Assembly (NCBI GenBank): GCA_024742355.1
Contig: JANSYM010000006.1
Coordinates: forward strand, 230,551-294,550
Direction: 5' to 3'
Origin: Hyphomonadaceae bacterium
GTDB taxonomy: Bacteria; Pseudomonadota; Alphaproteobacteria; Caulobacterales; Hyphomonadaceae
Length of the DNA stretch: 64,000 nt
Every line of letters starts with the position of its first letter. The first letter of the stretch is position 1. The translations under genes were made by a program, and so were the position numbers. Positions 27,785 to 35,940 of the stretch are shown here, piece after piece. The notes under the pieces were generated by a model. That model was not told where the DNA came from and did no database searches. It saw only the letters and a program-made list of their open reading frames with translations.

Positions 27785-28128
27785 TTTCGCTCTTCGATCG
27801 AAATTCGAGGCGCGAACTCGCCTATTAGGCGAAGTGCGCCGACAGATTTGATCTCCAGAACCGTGAGCCCTTGTGCACACCGCGCTGTTCGGGCGAATGG
27901 TCAGCGAAATCGACGCCCTGTGGACAAAATACTGGTGCAAAAAAACCGCGCAATCGCGGCTCTATCCTAAGCACCTGATTTTTTTCTGGTTTCAAAGCAA
28001 ACTTTGTCCTCGTCTTGCCTTAGTTCAATGTGAATTTTCTGGTATATTAATTGCAGAAGGGACACGGGGACGATTTTCAGACCCAATCGATTGGTATTTC
28101 GCACTGTCGCGAAAGTTTAGAGTTATTG
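27785..28128 (+). other. 344-base intergenic region upstream of the phosphatase-export genes
   Basis: No convincing gene here. It begins with a short AATTTCG/CGAAATT dyad right after the upstream stop codon and a larger hairpin at 27809-27840. Its right half is clearly AT-richer than the flanking genes, with TATATTAA at 28043-28050, which is the likely place for the promoter of the phosphatase, exporter and barrel genes. No operator was identified. Confidence 0.5.
27809..27840. other. Hairpin-forming inverted repeat
   Basis: The arms GGCGCGAACTCGCCT and AGGCGAAGTGCGCC pair almost completely around a two- to three-base loop. No T-run follows on the plus strand, so it is not a standard intrinsic terminator. 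It could be a Rho-independent end with poor tail, an mRNA stability element or a protein site. Confidence 0.5.
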
Positions 28129-29073
28129 ATGGCGTATCTGTTTGACAAAATAGCAGGGTTCTTCGCTGCGCTGTTCGCGTTCCTTCCATTCGTGTCCAGC
28201 CGGAATTCCGACACATCGTCTGACTCAACCGGGCCAGCGCGGACGATCGCGAAGTTTCAGCGCCTGAGCGATGTGAACCGCGAAGACACAGCCAGTCGCG
28301 CCCACCATCATTTCGAGGGCAGCATCATTCACGCGCCGGAATTGCCGATTGACGCGCCGGTCTATGCCATTGGTGATGTTCATGGCCGCGCCGATCTGCT
28401 CAACGCATTGATCGATGTGATCGTTGATGATTGCAAAGCCAGCGGCGAGCGTCCCCACCTGGTCTTCCTGGGCGATTATATCGATCGCGGCTTTCAGTCC
28501 CGCGACGTGATCAGCACGCTGATCGAGCTCGGTCGTGACGACACATTCGAGACCGTGTTTCTGAAAGGCAATCACGAACAGGCAATGCTACGCTTCCTGC
28601 ACGATCACAAGATCGGGCCGGACTGGGCCAATTTCGGCGGCCGCGAAACCCTGATCTCCTATGGCATTTCACCGCCAAAATCCGTCAATGCCGTCGACGA
28701 ATGGCAGGAAATCCAGCAGGAACTGGTGAAAACCATTCCGCCACAACATGTCGAGTTTCTGGAGAAGCTGGCCGTCAGTCACAAGATCGGACCTTATGGG
28801 TTTGTTCATGCCGGTGTGAAACCTGGAGTGCCGTACGAACAGCAGACAGATGAAGACCGGATGTGGATCCGCGACGAGTTTCTGAATGCGAAAGATAAGG
28901 AAGATCTGTTCATTGTGCATGGCCATACGCCCGTAAATGCGCCTTATTCAGACCATCGCCGTGTCAATGTGGACACCGGTGCTTACTTTACAGGCCGACT
29001 GACGGCCGTTAAAATTGAAGGCGACAAAATGTCCTTTTTAACCAACCAATTCCAGGCACAGGAGGCCTCATGA
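28129..29073 (+). CDS. PPP-family metallophosphoesterase (Ser/Thr phosphatase-like)
   Basis: A 314-residue dinuclear-metal phosphatase. The motifs are in order: GDVHGR (82-87), GDYIDRG (115-121), GNHE (147-150), then HAGV and GHTP. This is the PPP pattern shared by bacterial PrpA-like and ApaH-like phosphatases and eukaryotic PP1. The N terminus starts with a hydrophobic stretch (MAYLFDKIAGFFAALFAFLPFV) that may anchor it in the membrane. Its stop codon overlaps the start of the Wza-like exporter gene, so the two are translationally coupled. It may oppose the tyrosine autokinase or another kinase of polymer export, in place of the usual Wzb-type phosphatase; this is inference. Confidence 0.85.
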   Translation: MAYLFDKIAGFFAALFAFLPFVSSRNSDTSSDSTGPARTIAKFQRLSDVNREDTASRAHHHFEGSIIHAPELPIDAPVYAIGDVHGRADLLNALIDVIVDDCKASGERPHLVFLGDYIDRGFQSRDVISTLIELGRDDTFETVFLKGNHEQAMLRFLHDHKIGPDWANFGGRETLISYGISPPKSVNAVDEWQEIQQELVKTIPPQHVEFLEKLAVSHKIGPYGFVHAGVKPGVPYEQQTDEDRMWIRDEFLNAKDKEDLFIVHGHTPVNAPYSDHRRVNVDTGAYFTGRLTAVKIEGDKMSFLTNQFQAQEAS

Positions 29074-29669
29074 TGAGACGCGAGTTAAAGGGCATTTTCC
29101 AACTTTTCTTTTGTGTGCTTTGCCTTGGCTTTGCGACGGCGTGTCAATCGACGACGCCCGTCACGGCCCCGTCTCAAAATGCATCCAACCCGGCCAGTCC
29201 GGCCTATGATGGCGAATATCGCCTCGGCCCTGCGGACCAGATGCGCGTCACCGTGTTCGGTCACGATGATCTCTCCAACCAATACACCGTGGCCAGCAAT
29301 GGCACGATTTCGTTCCCGCTGATTGGCGACATCAATGCCGCCGGCCTGACCGTAGCAGAGTTCCAGCGGTTGACCGAGGAGCGCCTCAGCGAAGGCTATT
29401 TGAAATCTCCACGCGTCACCGCAGAGATCATGACTTTCCGCCCGTTCTACATTCTCGGCGAAGTCAGCCGCGCGGGGGAGTATCCATATACCAACCGCCT
29501 GACGGTCCTGAACGCCATTGCCACTGCGGGTGGGTTTTCCCATCGCGCCAATCGCAAGATCGTGGCCATCAAGGGCTTCGATGATACCGAAGAACGCCGC
29601 GTCGAGCTGACGCCGAACACGTTTGTGCAGCCAGGTGATACAATCCGCGTGCTGGAACGGTTCTTCTAA
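29070..29669 (+). CDS. Polysaccharide export lipoprotein (Wza/GumB-like)
   Basis: A 199-residue outer-membrane-directed lipoprotein with lipobox FATAC. The Poly_export domain begins YRLGPADQMRVTVFGHDDLSNQYTV and is followed by one SLBB-like beta-grasp repeat (FYILGEVSRAGEYPYTNRLTVLNAIATAGGF). It is shorter than E. coli Wza and closer to GumB/ExoF-type exporters. AGGAGG precedes two adjacent ATGs (29070 and 29073), and the second has the better spacing. It overlaps the phosphatase gene by four bases. It should form the periplasmic and outer-membrane part of the conduit with the Wzc-like protein. Confidence 0.93.
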   Translation: MMRRELKGIFQLFFCVLCLGFATACQSTTPVTAPSQNASNPASPAYDGEYRLGPADQMRVTVFGHDDLSNQYTVASNGTISFPLIGDINAAGLTVAEFQRLTEERLSEGYLKSPRVTAEIMTFRPFYILGEVSRAGEYPYTNRLTVLNAIATAGGFSHRANRKIVAIKGFDDTEERRVELTPNTFVQPGDTIRVLERFF

Positions 29670-29746
29670 ACACGATACACACGCATCCGGGGGTGAGCGC
29701 GTTTCGACAAATCACCCTTCAGTTTGGTCAAAGGGGTAGAAAACCA

Positions 29747-31009
29747 ATGTCGAAATTCACATCCGCCGCGATTGCGGCCTTTATGCTCAGCAGTTCGACA
29801 TATGCGTTCGCTCAGGTCGCTGATCGAAGCTATTATGGCGGCGCCACCGTTTCGTCGCCGAGCGCCGGACAGTATTTTGTCCGCAACCGTTACACAGCCG
29901 CGAATGCCCATTCCTATCCTGGCCTCGATCCGGTGCCCGTCCGCATCGGCGCGTTCGAAGCCCGGCCCGTGCTTTTGCTCGGCTCACGCACCCGCAGCAA
30001 CGTATTCCTGACCAATACGGCTGAGCAGTCCGACACAATGATCGTGATTGAACCTTCAATCTCCATGGCATCGACCTGGTCGCGCCACCGTATTGGCTTT
30101 GATGCCGCGGTCGAGCACGAAGAATTTCTCGATCTCTCCAATCAAAGCGCCACGCAATATGGTGTCAGAGGGTTTGGCGAAGTTGACGTATCATCGAATT
30201 TCGCCGTCGCCGGCTCTGTCATCCATCAAAACCTGCGCGAAGACCGCCTGAGCATTGGTGGTCAGACGGGGACGACTGCCGCCGAACGCATAGAATTTGA
30301 CCGTAGCGGCGGCGAAGCGAACGCGCTTTACGCAACCGATCGGCTGCGCCTGCAGGGCCGTGTCAGTCTCACCGAATACGACTATGCTAGCAGCCAGAAT
30401 TTTCGCGACCATGAATCAGTGACCGTCACCGGATCGGCGCAATATGCTATCACCCGGGATTGGGCGGTTATCGGCGAAATCGAAACAGTGGATCGAGAGT
30501 ACAGCGCCACGGGCTCCAATCGCGACATTTCAGGTATAACTTACCGGGCCGGCGCGAACTTCGAGCTTCCCGTCAACCTGCGCGGTCAAGTGACGGCACA
30601 GTATCAGGATTTTGACCCGGTCGTTGGAGGCAACATTCAACAGACGGGCCTGAGTGCCGCGGTGCAATGGTTCCCATCACAGCTAACGACGGCCAATTTC
30701 TTCGCCTCACAGAGTGTCTCGGACGCTGGCAATACAGCTGACACGAACGTGGCTGTCACGCGCTACGGCGTTGGGCTCGACCACGAGTTGCTCAGAACAT
30801 TGGTTCTGACCAGCCAGCTCTCATTCGAGAACCGGGAATTCAATCCGTCCAATCGCGAAGACGACCAGACGGTCTTTAATGTCGGGGCGAACTGGAAACT
30901 GAACCCGAACGTCCAGATTCAAGGCGGATATCGGTTCGCAACGCAGGATTCCAACGTCAATCCGTTTGATGATCACTCGGTCACGATTGCCATCCGCTTC
31001 TTCCCGTAA
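29747..31009 (+). CDS. Outer-membrane beta-barrel protein (BBP2-like)
   Basis: A 420-residue secreted protein with signal peptide MSKFTSAAIAAFMLSSSTYAFA. The mature part is a series of alternating hydrophobic beta-strands rich in Tyr, Asn and Gln and ends in phenylalanine-proline (VTIAIRFFP), as outer-membrane barrels do. It resembles the putative beta-barrel porin 2 family found in exopolysaccharide loci. It follows the Wza-like gene by 77 bases and is followed by an intrinsic terminator. It is a candidate outer-membrane secretin for the polymer, since GumB-like exporters are too small to form a pore alone. The start is ATG 29747 with AAGGGG upstream. Confidence 0.87.
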   Translation: MSKFTSAAIAAFMLSSSTYAFAQVADRSYYGGATVSSPSAGQYFVRNRYTAANAHSYPGLDPVPVRIGAFEARPVLLLGSRTRSNVFLTNTAEQSDTMIVIEPSISMASTWSRHRIGFDAAVEHEEFLDLSNQSATQYGVRGFGEVDVSSNFAVAGSVIHQNLREDRLSIGGQTGTTAAERIEFDRSGGEANALYATDRLRLQGRVSLTEYDYASSQNFRDHESVTVTGSAQYAITRDWAVIGEIETVDREYSATGSNRDISGITYRAGANFELPVNLRGQVTAQYQDFDPVVGGNIQQTGLSAAVQWFPSQLTTANFFASQSVSDAGNTADTNVAVTRYGVGLDHELLRTLVLTSQLSFENREFNPSNREDDQTVFNVGANWKLNPNVQIQGGYRFATQDSNVNPFDDHSVTIAIRFFP

Positions 31010-31061
31010 CCTCCAAGCGGGCACACTAATTCCAGGCGCCCTGAGGCGCTGAACCAAAACG

Positions 31062-31101
31062 AAAATGGCACGCGATGGAAGTCTCCTCGCGTGCCATTTT
31101 T
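31062..31101. terminator. Bidirectional intrinsic terminator between convergent genes
   Basis: A 14-bp perfect stem (AAAATGGCACGCGA / TCGCGTGCCATTTT) with an 11-base loop is followed by T residues on the plus strand and has A residues before it for the minus strand. It sits between the plus-strand barrel gene and the minus-strand polymerase gene and can stop both. Confidence 0.9.
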
Positions 31102-31166
31102 CATGGGCGTATGTGCGAATGAGGTGCGGACGCTCCGGGCGTTCTGGTCAATCGGGCTGCACGCCC

Positions 31167-32423
31167 TCAGGCCGGAACCGCATCGCGCGCCACCAGATTG
31201 CCGACATGTCGTCGCCGCTCACCACGGGCGAAGACTGCACCACTGGCGAAGAACAGGAAGCCCTGGAGGTTGAAAGCGGACCAGAGCGACGATTCCATCA
31301 TCGACATGATCAAGCTGACCACGATCGTCGTGCAAAATGTCACCGCAGGCATATCATAATGCGTCAGCAATCGTTTCAGCGTCAGCCAGACCGACGACAC
31401 GAGACCCAGGAGAAAAGTGGCATAACCGACCAGGCCGAGGTGGACCATGACTTCCAGATGGACATTATGGAATGTCAGCTCCGTCCCATAGGGTTTGTGA
31501 TCGTTCTCGTTCAGGGTTTGCGCCGATCCGACATCGTATTGCCAGAACCCGTCCAGGCCGACACCGAGATAAGGACGCATGGCGATCTGGTTTCCCGCTT
31601 CCTGCCAGAGCGCGGTCCGCCCGGTAAAGGTCGTATCCTTGCCGAACCGGCCGAGGAAAGCATCAACCACTTCGCGATCGACGAATATGATGATGGCGTA
31701 GAGGCTGATCATCACAACCATCAGTCCCATGACGACCAGCAGGCTCGACAAATGCCGGACTTGCCGGGTGTCCAGGAAGAAGACTCGCATGCCGAAGACC
31801 AGCGACGCACTCGCGACAAGCATGAACAGTGCAGTGGTCGAATTTGCGCTCACGACCTGATGCACAAAGACCGGCATCATCAGCGCGCCCATCCATCTCA
31901 GCTGTTTGAGTTCGTTCGGATTGAGAGCAACCCCCGCGGCCAGGACGAATCCGGTGAGCATGAACAAGGCAGCATAGTTCTTACTGCCAAAGCCCGCGCC
32001 GCGTTCGATCGGAATGTTCTGCATGAGAATGTAGACGACGATGATGGAGCACGCGATCATCACGCATCGAATGAGCTGTTGCGGGGTAAATCTCGCCGCA
32101 ACCACAGTGATGACCACTGCGGACAAGATCAGAAGCGCCGAGGATCGCAGCGCGTCTGAGGCATAAGGTGACCAGAACACCGACAGCAGGGCGACAATTC
32201 GAAATGGCCACAGCCACCAGGCCTTGACGGCGCCGATCACCACGTTGCGCGTATCGAACAGGAAGAACGACAGGAAATACATGATGAACAGGTACCGAAA
32301 CGGCGTCAGGCCTTGCATGGGAAGGCCGATCACCAGGAACCATGTCACCAGCAGGGCCTGATCGTAGAAATTCCCGCCGGAAAACCGCTCATAGACGCGC
32401 GCAATGTAATTTTCAGATTGCAT
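31167..32423 (-). CDS. O-antigen polymerase/ligase family (Wzy-like) membrane protein
   Basis: A 418-residue inner-membrane protein with about 10 to 12 hydrophobic segments. The Wzy_C signature region is visible (FTGRTALWQEAGNQIAMRPYLGVG), followed by the large periplasmic loop with FHNVHLEVMVHLGLVG, where the ligase/polymerase family keeps its catalytic His and Arg. In this locus it most likely polymerises lipid-linked repeat units in the periplasm. It is on the minus strand with a small membrane protein and the ExoY-like gene upstream, so the three may form one transcript. Confidence 0.9.
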   Translation of the reverse strand: MQSENYIARVYERFSGGNFYDQALLVTWFLVIGLPMQGLTPFRYLFIMYFLSFFLFDTRNVVIGAVKAWWLWPFRIVALLSVFWSPYASDALRSSALLILSAVVITVVAARFTPQQLIRCVMIACSIIVVYILMQNIPIERGAGFGSKNYAALFMLTGFVLAAGVALNPNELKQLRWMGALMMPVFVHQVVSANSTTALFMLVASASLVFGMRVFFLDTRQVRHLSSLLVVMGLMVVMISLYAIIIFVDREVVDAFLGRFGKDTTFTGRTALWQEAGNQIAMRPYLGVGLDGFWQYDVGSAQTLNENDHKPYGTELTFHNVHLEVMVHLGLVGYATFLLGLVSSVWLTLKRLLTHYDMPAVTFCTTIVVSLIMSMMESSLWSAFNLQGFLFFASGAVFARGERRRHVGNLVARDAVPA

Positions 32424-32570
32424 CCTGGCTCTCGCGCATCGTCATCGTGATCATCACTCGGCCCGACGCGTACGGCTGGATGCCATGACTGCGTCGAAGC
32501 CGCCTATGGGCCACGGGGTTAACCTTGTCATACGGAGTGTATGCACCGATCATACCAATGCAACGCGGCA

Positions 32571-32759
32571 TTAGAAGATGATGCTGAAGAATGCCGTCCA
32601 AAATGTGGCACAAAAGGCCGTGGCGCCGAGAACGGTCCACCAGAGAGGCCATTTCTCGTTCGTGGTTGCAACCGAGGTTTCACGAAATGACCGCATCTGT
32701 GGCGCCGCCATCTCAATTGACGGTGCGCTCACATTGGAATGTCCGGTCACATAGCTCAT
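32571..32759 (-). CDS. Small single-pass membrane protein of unknown function
   Basis: A 62-residue frame with ATG at 32759 preceded by GAGAG. It has a polar N-terminal half and one strong hydrophobic C-terminal segment (WPLWWTVLGATAFCATFW). It lies on the same strand between the ExoY-like gene and the Wzy-like gene, where a small accessory membrane protein would be plausible. I recognise no family, and the call rests on position, start signal and hydrophobic pattern. Confidence 0.5.
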   Translation of the reverse strand: MSYVTGHSNVSAPSIEMAAPQMRSFRETSVATTNEKWPLWWTVLGATAFCATFWTAFFSIIF

Positions 32760-32866
32760 CTACTCTCACCCGAAGTCGCTGCAGGGCAGCTGCGTTCGGA
32801 TGTGAACATAGACAGGCTTTGTTGATCAGGTCTTAAGGCGAACGGGAAGTTTTTCCGCGATCTGAC

Positions 32867-33556
32867 TTACCGGGCGCCGGCGCGGCGCAGGACAGCCGGG
32901 AAGGTCATCAACAGGATCTTGAAGTCCAGGAAAAAGGATTGCGCAGCAACATATTCGACATCGAGCTGAACCCGCGTCTCATATGTGGTTTCGCTGCGAC
33001 CACTGACCTGCCACAATCCAGTCAGGCCGGGGCGGACAGAGCAATAATCCTTGAAGAACTCGCCATATTTCTCGATTTCACCCTTGGTCACGGGACGAGG
33101 ACCAACGACCGACATCTGACCATTCAGAATGTTCAGGATTTGCGGCAGCTCATCGAGCGAAGACCGGCGCAGGAAATTTCCGAATGGCGTGATCCGCGGA
33201 TCATTTTCGAGCTTTTGTGTGGCTTTCCATTCAGCCCGCGCGGCGGCATCGGTGGCCAGCAGGCGTTCCAGCCGTTCCCCGGCGTCCGGAACCATGGAGC
33301 GGAACTTGTAGAGCATAAACTCTTTGCCATCGCGACCGACACGCTTGTGACGGAACAGAACCGGGCCGCCATCCGACAAACGGATGACAATTGCGATCGG
33401 CAGCAGGATTGGCAGCAGGAACAGACCGGCTGAAAAAGCAATCAGCAGGTCTGATGCCCGTTTGAAAAAATTGGACACGTGACGTGTCGACGGCAGATTT
33501 TCCTTTGCCGTGAATTCTGCATTCTGCAGATCACCCGTGTACGGTTGATAGCCCAT
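32867..33556 (-). CDS. Undecaprenyl-phosphate sugar-1-phosphate transferase (ExoY-like)
   Basis: A 229-residue monotopic phosphoglycosyltransferase that starts repeat-unit synthesis by moving a sugar-1-phosphate onto undecaprenyl phosphate. After a polar N terminus there is one membrane helix (LLIAFSAGLFLLPILLPIAIVIR). The catalytic domain follows: GGPVLFRHKRVGRDGKEF, YKFRSM, RRSSLDELPQ (Asp-Glu pair), VGPRP and RPGLTGLWQVSGRS. It lacks the multi-helix N-terminal part of WbaP/WcaJ, as ExoY does. ATG 33556 is chosen over a GTG at 33568. It is divergent from the ParA-like gene. Confidence 0.94.
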   Translation of the reverse strand: MGYQPYTGDLQNAEFTAKENLPSTRHVSNFFKRASDLLIAFSAGLFLLPILLPIAIVIRLSDGGPVLFRHKRVGRDGKEFMLYKFRSMVPDAGERLERLLATDAAARAEWKATQKLENDPRITPFGNFLRRSSLDELPQILNILNGQMSVVGPRPVTKGEIEKYGEFFKDYCSVRPGLTGLWQVSGRSETTYETRVQLDVEYVAAQSFFLDFKILLMTFPAVLRRAGAR

Positions 33557-33568
33557 TTCTTGTCCCAC

Positions 33569-33928
33569 ACCGATCTCAATTCAAAGATATTCAACTTAGC
33601 TCGAAGAACGTTGAGCAATTTTCCTGCCAACTTCTCGTTCCGAGCTGTTGTCCCCGCGAAAATCTCTGATTTCGATCACAACATATACTCTTACGGATTC
33701 TTTATGTTGCAGGTTCTTCGGCAATGCAAATTAGTTCGCGTGTGGCGCGAGTTTTTTTAGCAGCTAGCAGTATATCTGGCCCGTTCCGTCTCGTTCATAA
33801 TTCCCGTCCCCGGAGAGTTTCGGATCATTGTCCCGCTCCGCCTATTCAATTGTTTTTGAGCGATGTTGATCGGGTCTTTCGGGATTTCCTCAGATATGCC
33901 AAAACGCCTCTAGAGGGAGACAGACTCA
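33569..33928. other. 360-base AT-rich divergent intergenic region
   Basis: No convincing gene. The stretch between the ExoY-like and ParA-like starts is much richer in A and T than its flanks and should hold the promoters of both. GGAGA lies ten bases before the ParA-like ATG. No clear operator, riboswitch or terminator was recognised. Confidence 0.5.
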
Positions 33929-34852
33929 ATGCCAGCTACAATTGCGGCGGTCGCGAACCTGAAAGGCGGCGTCGGCAAATCTACCACCACGCTCATGCTC
34001 GCAGACGGGCTGGCTTATTATTATGGCGCCGACGTGCTGGTGGTAGACCTCGATCCCCAGGCCAATTCCAGTCAGATGCTGCTGACAGATCGCGGCCTGC
34101 AGCTCGCGTTCGAGCAAGGCAAGGGCGTGCACCATCTGCTCGAACAGTTCGCCGCCAACCAGCCGCCCAATATTGCCAATCTGATCCTGCCCAATGCGGT
34201 CACTCTGGAAGAGTTGCGGCGCGCCGAGGAACGCGACGAAAGACAGGGCTGGATTTCCATCCTGCCTTCGCACACGCAGTTGCGCCTGACGGAGATGGAA
34301 CTCGAAGAGAAGATCTACACCAAAGGCATGGCACCAAGCCGGCTGGCCAGCTATCTCGCCGACCACATTGCCAAAGCGCTCGAGCCGCTGACCAATCTCT
34401 ATGATGTCATCCTGATCGACACGCCGCCTTACCTCTCGCCCGTATCGCGAGCAGCGCTTTCAATCGCTGATCAGTTCATCACGCCGACCCTCGCAGACTC
34501 CGTCTCAATCTGGGGCACCAAGCAGTTCTCTGACTGGATCACAGCCAACGTCACGCCGCATCTGGCCTCGCGCAATTTTGTCGTGATCACCCGGTTCAAG
34601 AATACGCGCTATGCCCGCAATGCTGAGTCCGAACTGAAAGAGATCTATCTCAAGGACCGGACCTTCGGCCCGACCATTCCGGAATCTGTTCAGGCGCTGA
34701 GTGCCATGGATCGTCCGGATCTCGACAGCTATGATTCCATCCGCGGCAAATATGGCCGCCTGCGGGGAGAAGTGAAACGTCTCTCCGAGAGCTTTGCCGA
34801 ATTCCTCGCCAAGCGCAGCAATGTCCCGCCGCCGAAGCGCGTCCGCGACTAA
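33929..34852 (+). CDS. ParA-family ATPase, orphan
   Basis: A 307-residue ParA/Soj-like ATPase. The deviant Walker A is NLKGGVGKSTTTLMLAD, the A' motif is VLVVDLDPQANSS and Walker B is YDVILIDTPPYL. No ParB gene or parS-like repeat is seen nearby, so this is not a plasmid or chromosome partition cassette. It lies at the edge of the exopolysaccharide locus, divergent from the ExoY-like gene. ParA relatives position polar machines in alphaproteobacteria, so it may localise polymer synthesis to a pole; that is inference. It is tail-to-tail with the pseudouridine synthase gene with no spacer. Confidence 0.88.
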   Translation: MPATIAAVANLKGGVGKSTTTLMLADGLAYYYGADVLVVDLDPQANSSQMLLTDRGLQLAFEQGKGVHHLLEQFAANQPPNIANLILPNAVTLEELRRAEERDERQGWISILPSHTQLRLTEMELEEKIYTKGMAPSRLASYLADHIAKALEPLTNLYDVILIDTPPYLSPVSRAALSIADQFITPTLADSVSIWGTKQFSDWITANVTPHLASRNFVVITRFKNTRYARNAESELKEIYLKDRTFGPTIPESVQALSAMDRPDLDSYDSIRGKYGRLRGEVKRLSESFAEFLAKRSNVPPPKRVRD

Positions 34853-35863
34853 TCAGAGTTTTTGCAAAGCCGCGCGGAGTGCCTGCAAGTCAGGCGGCAG
34901 CGGCGTTTCGACAAAAATCCGCTCCCCCGTCACCGGATGGTCAAAGCCGAGGCTCGCAGCATGCAGGGCCTGGCGCGTCAGTTTTCGCGCCAAACTGGTC
35001 GCCGTATCAAACGCATCGCCGCGGCCATGCGCCTTGATGCCGCGATGCCGGCCATAGACCGGGTCACCGATCAGCGAGCAATTCTTGTGCGCCATATGCA
35101 CCCGGATCTGATGTGTGCGCCCGGTCTCAAGGCGGCATTCAATCAAGGCCGCGGCGGGACGCGCCTCGACCTTGCTGATCTCGCCATAGGTCTCCAGCAC
35201 TTTGTAATGGGTCACCGCATGCCGCCCCTCGCCATCCGGAACCACGGCCATCTTTTTTCGATCCTTCGGGCTGCGGGCGATGTCGCTCGTCACGGTGCCT
35301 GCACCAGGGCGCGGTGCGCCGCGGGTCAGGGCGAGATAGGTGCGATCGATCGTGTGTGTCGCGAATAGCTCCGACAGGCCCTTATGCGCCGCTTCGGTCT
35401 TGGCGGCGACCAGAACGCCGGTTGTGTCCTTATCGATGCGGTGCACAATGCCGGGTCGCTCCACGCCGCCAATCCCCGGCAGCGCGCCCTGGCAATGATG
35501 CAGCAAGGCATTGACCAGCGTTCCCTGCCAGCTGCCTGGCGCCGGATGGACCGCCATGCCGGCCGGCTTGTTGATCAGGATGAGGTCGGCGTCCTCAAAC
35601 AGAACATCGAGCGGGATATCTTCCGGTTCGGGAATGGCGGGCACGGGCGCCGGCATGTCGACGCGATAGGTTATGCCAGGCTCGACCCCGCGCCGCGGGT
35701 CAATCTGAACCACGAGGTCGGGCCCGCGCTGCTCGGAAACATGTCCGTCCTTGATCAGGGCTTTGGCACGGGATCGAGACAAGGCATCGATCTGTTCGCT
35801 GAGGAATCGATCAAGCCGGGTTCCCTTATCGGATTCGCCTGCTAAAGCTGATAATTCTGTCAT
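34853..35863 (-). CDS. rluD: RluA/RluD-family 23S rRNA pseudouridine synthase
   Basis: A 336-residue RNA-modifying enzyme. The N-terminal S4 domain is TRLDRFLSEQIDALSRSRAKALIKDGHV. The catalytic motif is RPGIVHRIDKDTTGVLV, with the essential Asp in HRIDKDT, and the C-terminal part carries CRLETGRTHQIRVH and DPVYG. An S4 domain plus this layout fits RluD, which makes pseudouridines in helix 69 of 23S rRNA; RluC is the alternative. It is a housekeeping gene unrelated to the polymer locus. Confidence 0.9.
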   Translation of the reverse strand: MTELSALAGESDKGTRLDRFLSEQIDALSRSRAKALIKDGHVSEQRGPDLVVQIDPRRGVEPGITYRVDMPAPVPAIPEPEDIPLDVLFEDADLILINKPAGMAVHPAPGSWQGTLVNALLHHCQGALPGIGGVERPGIVHRIDKDTTGVLVAAKTEAAHKGLSELFATHTIDRTYLALTRGAPRPGAGTVTSDIARSPKDRKKMAVVPDGEGRHAVTHYKVLETYGEISKVEARPAAALIECRLETGRTHQIRVHMAHKNCSLIGDPVYGRHRGIKAHGRGDAFDTATSLARKLTRQALHAASLGFDHPVTGERIFVETPLPPDLQALRAALQKL

Positions 35864-35940
35864 CAGACGGGTATAAACCTACGCGACAGAGAAGGACATG
35901 CTGTAATCGCAATAGCGGCAGCGATCGGAGAGAGCTGATT

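Noticed and set aside
33929..34852. Plasmid partition locus or replicon boundary
   Set aside because: No ParB, replication gene or iterons are near, and the surrounding genes are chromosomal housekeeping and polymer genes.
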